From positions 1-64,000 of the forward strand of contig JASAMV010003251.1 of assembly GCA_030248065.1 (NCBI GenBank): a stretch of 64,000 nt of DNA, read 5' to 3'. This DNA is from Rhynchonema sp. JSB1_4. Its lineage: Eukaryota > Nematoda > Chromadorea > Monhysterida > Xyalidae. A program made the position numbers and the translations under genes. Within the stretch, counting starts at the first letter, position 1, and each line of letters opens with the position of its first letter. The notes beneath the pieces were generated by a model that was not told the DNA's origin, did no database searches, and saw only the letters and a list, made by a program, of their open reading frames with translations. Of this stretch, positions 39,401 through 64,000 are shown piece after piece.

Positions 39401-40760
39401 TGCGTTTTTCATATTTCATCCAGAAACCGGAAATATTTCCGGAAAACTGAAAATATTCATTCATATGCTGTTCCGCATCTGGAAATAGATCAAAGTTTTT
39501 GCATTTAATAATTTCCGGATTCCGGATTCCGTGCTCAACTTAAGTCTGCCCTTACCTGGGCATGTATGGTCTAGTTGCACTTGTGTCATGGGTGGTGGTC
39601 GTCAATGTTGAAGGATGAGCCGCTCATTTCCATCAGTCCTCACCCTACACTCTACGCACCCAAATATATACATATTTCAGCATCAATGGACGGTGGTGTC
39701 CCTTTGTCAGTGGATGCGCGTTATTGGGAGGACAGTCTGTTGGAGTCAGTGTTGTGTCACGCGTTGCCGCTGGTCAAACAGAATGGATCAATTTTGTCAC
39801 ATGTGAGTATGCAGTCAGACACAGGTCATAATATTGATGTTCCACAGAGACGAGAATCATAGTTTGTGACACGGTCCATTTTTCTACGATCTAAGTCTCT
39901 TGACTTTTCTCACGCAGGGTACATACCTTCAGTACATACCTTCGATCCCAGTGCCAGGACGGGCAGGCCAAAAACGGCGGTCTGCTCTCTGGAAACAAAT
40001 TTTTTACGTTGGTCAAAACTGGCGGCATAAGCATTTGAGCACATCTCAAATAATGTACTGCAGACCGCCACCTGACCCATGCCGTCACTCGATCACCAAG
40101 GTTGACATCAACATACAGTATATGTGCCATAGTTTGCAGATCGGCGGTGCGGGCAACGAGATTCTAATCGGCTGCTACGAGGCGATGCTGGCGCAGAAGT
40201 TCGGTCTGCAATTCGATCGACGCATCGCTTTCGTGCCATCGTTCAATGAATCGTGCGTTGGCTGATTGGTGGCCGGGCAATTCAGCAAAGCACAATTTGA
40301 GCAAGAAAAAAGGGCAGCGCCAAAAGAGCACAGCTTTTATTTCGTCCCAGTAGCTTAGGCTTGGGCTGATTTAGGTAGGTATCAGGCTAAGGCTTAGGCC
40401 TAGGCCTACACTTAGGCTTGGTTTTGTGTTTGGGCTTAGGCATAGGCTTAGGCCTATTCGTTTTTGGCTTCTGCTCTTTTGGCCCCTGCTCTTTTTCACT
40501 TGCTCAAAGTGGCCTTGCTAAAATGTGCTTTGCTCAATTTCCAATCCGCCACTACTCCGATACCCCACCCAACTACATACATCACTGGGGCATCACTAAA
40601 TTTCTTAATATCCTTAATTCAAAAAAGTCACGTGACCAGGCAGATCACATCCGATCCGATCCGATCACCAAGTTTGATACTGTGCTACATTTGTCGGCTC
40701 GAAAATAATGTTTCACGTTTCAGATGGGCCTTCTATCGAATTGAGAAGCCAAAGACGTGA
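36492..40760 (+). CDS. sms: Spermine synthase
   Basis: It transfers an aminopropyl group from decarboxylated S-adenosylmethionine to spermidine. Eleven exons close into 416 residues: 36492-36600, 36664-36823, 36955-37113, 37226-37234 (9 nt), 38039-38214, 38290-38447, 38628-38717, 38780-38897, 39681-39802, 40140-40252 and 40724-40760. The N-terminal dimerisation domain (IKGLSNVFELG; KSFASDCVIHLYV) marks spermine rather than spermidine synthase. The catalytic domain has INLAESD, LILGGGDGALLREI (cofactor loop), MLELDHTVIDAC and DVVIADLTD with the proton-accepting Asp, then VPSFNESWAFYRIEKP at the end. From RLSVLPRV to SAYQ the length equals the human segment (39 residues), which supports the microexon and the choice of the last minisatellite acceptor. 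A 31-bp minisatellite fills most of intron 4. Confidence 0.93.
37320..38040. repeat. 31-bp minisatellite in spermine synthase intron 4
   Basis: About 23 units of the type GTTGCAGACTGTCAGTGTTG plus CCACGCGTGTC, 31 bp, with C/T and A/G variants. The last unit continues into exon 5: its ATTACAG is the acceptor and ACTGTCAGTGTTGCCACGAG begins the exon. All three forward frames are open over long stretches, which yields spurious Cys-rich open frames. Confidence 0.9.
39252..39555. mobile_element. MITE family D, copy 1 (TTCCGG-rich)
   Basis: Ends TTAGGGCCGACTTTGGTTAA and TTAAGTCTGCCCTTA; interior rich in AACCGGAATCCGGAAAT in both orientations. Second copy at 46058-46240. It is in spermine synthase intron 8. 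Confidence 0.75.
40358..40470. repeat. Degenerate interstitial TTAGGC array
   Basis: Dense CTTAGGC, TTAGGCCTAGGCC, GGGCTTAGGCATAGGC variants. It lies in the last spermine synthase intron. Confidence 0.55.
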
Positions 40761-41021
40761 TGTTTGAGTACTGATTACGGTGCAGAAGTATTGGACTGTG
40801 CCCTTTTACCTCAAAAGCAATGAAAATAATGTAACGATTGTGTGATATACCGTTCAAATTCTTTGATACCCACGATGCCACGAACATGTACTGTACACGT
40901 AAAGTATGTATAAATATCGCACCCACAGACAACCTTCAACATCAACAGTGCTTAACTTACTCGAGCGTTTGCAGTTGACTTATGTGGGTAGGAATTTGTT
41001 TACCTTCATCTCGTCGTCACT

Positions 41022-41213
41022 ATTGGGCCGCACTCAGACAAACGCGAAATGCGAAAAGCGAAAAGTTCAGCACAACAGCAACTCCTAAACCACGGGCCTA
41101 AACCACAGTGATGCTCAAACAAAATGTTTCAGAGGCTGTTTGGCGTGCGCTGTGGATGATGACTACGCTGAAAAACTTTTCGCTTTTCGCTTTTCGCGTT
41201 TGTCTGAGTGCGG
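41022..41213. mobile_element. Foldback MITE
   Basis: GCCGCACTCAGACAAACGCG at the left is the exact complement of CGCGTTTGTCTGAGTGCGGC at the right, continuing inward through CGAAAAGCGAAAAGTT. It lies between spermine synthase and the acetyltransferase gene. Confidence 0.75.
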
Positions 41214-41413
41214 CCTTGATGATAAAAAAGCAAATAAAAACAATGTGGCTCCGTCACTGGGGAGCAATAAGCAACAAATTAGAACAAACACCGCAGCAGA
41301 GTGATAACGACCAGTAAATAGGTACGTTTTGCTTGCTTTCTTCACGTGTATGGTAGTAAACTCGCATTGTCTTTTTGCCCCGAATATTTCGACATCATTC
41401 CGTTCTGTTCCAC

Positions 41414-44004
41414 ATGAACAAATTTGATACTTCTCCAAACGGACATCCCGGCCCGAACCCAAAGGTGAAAGTCGCTGGATTCTACGCGCGCAGAGCTCAG
41501 CCGGCAGATCTGCCGAGAATCAATGAACTGGCAAGAGGTTATTCGGTCCTTTTGACAAATTTCCCAGAAAAAAAACAGGGGTAACATTCTTAATGCAAAA
41601 ATCCCTGACCCGATGTCGAAAGCAGATCTGCGCAATCCGATCGCAAAGTTTGATAGCGCGCAAGCAAGCCTTTCATGGTCGGTTTTGTAGCTTTGAAAAG
41701 CTGGTTTTTTGATGGCGATTTTGTATATTCACAGATGTGGGTTTCGCAATGGGCATTCGCACACTTCAACTCTATTACGAGTCGGCACCAGAATGTTGGC
41801 ATGTGATTGTGAAGGAGGACACAGGTCAAGTGATTGGCTATGACGCATGCAACAAACTGCCCAGCGGATGTTTCATGGGGTTTGTTTGGTGGGTGTGTGT
41901 GTGGTGATGTTACTCATCCACCATTTCTTGCACTAATGTGCGTCTCGTTGAACGACATTAGCCTTAGCCGATAAACATTATTTGACACCGCACTCAATCG
42001 CTGACGATCCATACCATTTTCTGCGATGCATCGTGGAAATTGTCGCCCTCACAGCGTGTGCACCCTCAGCACTAATGTTGTCAACGCAACTGCTTGTGTC
42101 TCGTGCAAACACGGCAAGACGCGTCTGTATCGTCCACGCACCTGTTCTCACAACTGAAGTGTATTTACGGCACAGTGGCGGATCCAGCTATCGCGGCCAA
42201 GGGGGGACAAATCTCAAAAAATCTTTCATGCTTGTTGAAAAAGCAGGGGGCATGTTTGATCTTTCAAAAATCGTTTTTATATCCAGTGTTTGCTAATGAA
42301 TGGGCGATTTAAAGCCAAATCTCACACAAAATATGCAAGGCATGCGCGCGTGGCGCGCGAAAATTTTGCACTTTGTCCATGCGCGACAGTCAAATTTTAT
42401 GGAAATTGGAGCATTCGACGTGCGAAGCCCACGAGTTTTGGACTTTTGAAGTGTATAGTGAGCAAGTCCTGCCATTTGGGGAGTCCTTTTCCTTCTTTTC
42501 TCCAAAATGGTGGCACACTCGCACCCAGCTGTGTTTGCTAGAATTAAACCACTAAGGTTTATCCGTATTGCAAATACCAGAATGAATGTTGAATATAAGA
42601 GTATCACGCGTGATTCTCTTGTATTCAACATTCATTCTGGTATTTGCTACGGATAAACCTTAGTGGTTTAATTCCAGGAATTACGCAGTCGACAACAATA
42701 GTGGCCAGCTCGTGCACCGGACACAATTAACCATCTGATTTGAAAAAAAACACTATTTTTGCAGTTTCCAAAACGTGCTGCATTCCTCCTACCGTGGTCT
42801 TGGCCTAAGTCGTCTGTGGAATTCAATGAGCTACTCGACCTTCGATTGTTGCGGTAACGCTTCATTGACGTCGATCAAAATATTCGGATTTCGCAATTAC
42901 AAACAGAAATTCATCGGCCAAGCCGGCAAGCTGACAGAAGAGGCTCGAAAGAGAATTGGGGATAAACTCAGAACCAGTCAGTCCAACTGGGAATGCAAAG
43001 TGCTCGGAACTCAGGATTTGGAGCAGGTGAGATGTTGTATATACTCTGGCAATTATTTTGGGAGCAACTTTTTAACCGCGTTGCCTGATTCGTAAAGCTC
43101 GTTATGTGTGCACTGGCTACGGAAGTCACGTGACCGCTATAGCCAGTGCACGCATCATGCGCTTTACGGATCAGGCAACGCGTTTGAAAAGTTTCTCCCA
43201 AAAGAATTGTCAGAGTATACATATTTTTTATGTGAACTGGTTTGGAATGCCAGTCTTTTCTTGACCAGCATGAGGATGCATGAATGATAATCCTGAATAA
43301 TGCCTTACAAAACCGATTACCATGATCAGCTTTTAGATTTGCGTCTACGATTCCGAAATGATGAACTTCGATCGCAGGCAGTTTGTCTCAAGGTACCTGT
43401 TTGACAACGACAGTATTGCGATGGGTGCATTTGCCGATAGTGGAGATTTAGTTGGTCTGTTTTATATTATTATTATTGGGCACGAAGTATTTTTTATGTG
43501 AATGAATATCCAAAATTTGTTGTCCATTTTCAGGTTTCGGCTGCGCGCGCCTGCAAGGTGACCCAGACATTGGCACACGCTGGTGGCAGTTAACGCCTGT
43601 CTATGCCGACAACGATGACATCGGTTAGGGTGTTTTTTCTTGATCAAAAAAGCAAATTTTTCTTGATCTCCCAATATATTTTTGTGCAATGTTCACTTCT
43701 CAATTCGCAGCTTTGTCCCTGTTCCGTTGTTTGATGCTGCGTTTGCCCGACGCTGCCTACATCTGGATGCATCACAACGCGGCCAATCGATGTTGTTGGC
43801 AGTTTATGGTGGAAGAATTGAAGGAGATAAAGGGGGAGAAAGAGGTCCATTATTATTTCCGAACTATTTTTTCTCCTAAATAGACCCCTTTTAATTCAAT
43901 TTTAGGTTGAGTTCCGTAACACGACTGGTTGGTGTCAATGGGTGATACTGGATCGTATTAAATGGCACAAAGTCTATGCCGATCATGAGTACTGGCCTGC
44001 TTGA
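41414..44004 (+). CDS. GNAT-fold acetyltransferase, DUF1248-like
   Basis: Probably an acyl-CoA-dependent N-acyltransferase of the kind expanded in nematodes; substrate unknown. Seven exons close into 326 residues: 41414-41537, 41735-41888, 42765-43026, 43337-43454, 43534-43623, 43711-43844 and 43906-44004. Visible parts: a GNAT start (FYARRAQPADLPRINELARG), DVGFAMGI, a strand CWHVIVKEDTGQVIG, the acyl-CoA loop in SSYRGLGLSRLW, then a C-terminal half with YDSEMMNFDRRQFV, FGCARLQGDPDIGTRWWQL and a last exon ending in HKVYADHEYWP. The exon 2 donor could also be at 41879 (same phase). An in-frame ATG at 41375 is an alternative start. The family name is from memory and less sure than the GNAT fold. 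Confidence 0.65.
42173..42540. mobile_element. CAGTGGCGGATCCAGC-type element
   Basis: The left end CAGTGGCGGATCCAGC is typical of non-autonomous hAT elements; a relative starts at 45315 (CAGTGGAGGATCCAGC). The right end is not clear. It lies in acetyltransferase intron 2. Confidence 0.45.
42541..42675. mobile_element. Perfect foldback MITE (family J), copy 1
   Basis: GAATTAAACCACTAAGGTTT at the left and its complement at the right; nearly the whole 135 bp is one palindrome (CAGAATGAATGTTGAATA opposite TATTCAACATTCATTCTG). A half copy is at 61558-61633. Confidence 0.85.
43037..43222. mobile_element. Foldback MITE (family B), copy 1
   Basis: Ends GTATATACTC and GAGTATAC; inner inverted words CGCGTTGCCTGATTCG and GGATCAGGCAACGCG, and GCACTGGCTA and TAGCCAGTGC. 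It lies in acetyltransferase intron 3, ten bases past the donor. Copy 2 is at 63186-63406. Confidence 0.8.
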
Positions 44005-44126
44005 AACTACATTCTAGGGAATCTAGGACAAGGATTGAGACCAATATTATTGTGCAACCGTACCCGATATTCATATGCTTGACGCAGCACAAAACCGCCC
44101 CCGTGCTTTGTTCACACTGCCTGACT

Positions 44127-44851
44127 CAGGGTTGTTTAAAAAAAAAAAATAAAAAATAAAAAAAAAAAAAATTAAAAAAAAAAAATTGTTCTCAGATTTT
44201 GCTTTTTTTTTTAAAAAAAAAAAAGGCCCAAAATGGGCTAACATGTCCAAAAATGGCCTTTTTCGAGGCAAAAAATTGGCACTTTTTTTCTGTGGACGAG
44301 ACAATTTTTCCAAAATCGCGCCTGCGGCGCCCTGTATTGTCCCCAAATCCGTACAGGGATGCGCGGGGCTGGTCTTTTATAGTGATGTGGCACCGATAAT
44401 GTACTACTACATGCTATTACACATGTATATATGCAGGTCTGGTGCAAAACCGGGCGCGCAAAGTCGATCTGACGCGCAAGACTTGGGCTGTAATCGATCA
44501 TTATTGATGGTCGTATAACAGATATACGGCATTAGATGCATTAAAAGTACGTTGTACCACGGCATGCTACAAAATACATCAGAGTAACATCGTTAGTGAA
44601 CATCAACCTCAGACTGGTCGGAGACCATGGAATCTGCACAATACTACCGGGTGTCACCATACAAGTTCGGTCTGAGGCGAAAATTTTTCAATTTTTGAAA
44701 ATTATGTTGTATCGATTTCACTTATCCTGAAACGTCGTTTGCAACACTTTTTCTAATAAAAAAATTTTTCGTCAAAAAAAAAAATCAAAAAAAAATTTTT
44801 TTTTTAAAAAAAAAAAGCTCGTTAATAAAAAAATTTTTTTTTTCAACCCTG
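44127..44851. mobile_element. Non-autonomous hAT-like element, TSD GCCTGACT
   Basis: Ends CAGGGTTG and CAACCCTG; exact duplication GCCTGACT (44119-44126, 44852-44859). Interior very close to 29106-29829, so this family has moved recently. It lies between the acetyltransferase and cubilin genes. Confidence 0.92.
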
Positions 44852-45186
44852 GCCTGACTCTTTGATTCGTTTCATAACAATGTTTATGTAGTTGTATTTT
44901 CACTGCCCCACCAAACTTTTAAACCTCAATGATCGCGTTGTTTATATCAGGGGTTTAGTTGATGGCTGTATTGTGTTACATACAACGTTCTGAATTTGGC
45001 ATAAACTTATGCATGTCAGCTGAGTAAAGACAGGATTAATTATGTATGATCTATAGCTCGTTTTGCTTAACACCTAGTATACACTCAGCTAGCATCAGGA
45101 ACGGGCCACAACGACATAACAGCAGTGATCGATAATTGACACAAGATCGGTTTCTCGCGTTCCAAACTGCTCAATTCATCGCAATC

Positions 45187-64000
<18,814 letters not shown>

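Overview
This is a eukaryotic nuclear window, most likely from a nematode. The genes are split into many short exons whose 3' splice sites mostly read TTTCAG or close variants. Degenerate TTAGGC blocks, the usual nematode telomere word, occur at about 27.0, 40.4 and 54.7 kb. The gene content (a TTBK/CK1-type kinase, a DUF1248-like acetyltransferase, cubilin) fits. Genus cannot be told; a repeat-rich non-Caenorhabditis nematode is my best inference.

Layout. 0-5.5 kb: a tandem pair of two-exon genes for small secreted peptides, the first pushed away from its upstream block by repeat insertions. 6.4-7 kb: one unassigned open stretch. 7.4-14.4 kb, minus: a WDR13-type WD40 gene. 15.5-20.5 kb, minus: a complete LUC7-like U1 snRNP splicing factor. 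20.6-26.5 kb: no gene seen, but a dense stack of nested non-autonomous DNA transposons with exact 8-bp target-site duplications. 27.4-35.8 kb, minus: a complete TTBK-like kinase whose 6.9-kb fourth intron holds two hAT-like elements, one a 3.3-kb unit with 1.15-kb inverted arms. 36.5-40.8 kb, plus: a complete spermine synthase, divergent from the kinase. 41.4-44.0 kb, plus: a complete GNAT/DUF1248-like acetyltransferase. 45.2 kb to the right edge, plus: the 5' part of cubilin (signal peptide, coiled-coil N-terminus, eight EGF and eight CUB domains), running off the window.

Exon models were built by hand from reading frame, GT/AG sites, phase and remembered family sequences. For LUC7L, the kinase, spermine synthase and the acetyltransferase all exon phases close into one open frame. 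The genes look like unrelated housekeeping or receptor loci rather than one pathway.

The most unusual signal is in the repeats. Several transposon families keep their ends, core and slot positions from copy to copy, but all subterminal slots within a copy carry one short word that differs wholesale between copies. Next come the peptide gene pair with a near-frozen exon 1 and diverged exon 2, and a 31-bp minisatellite that has copied the spermine synthase exon-5 splice acceptor about 23 times.
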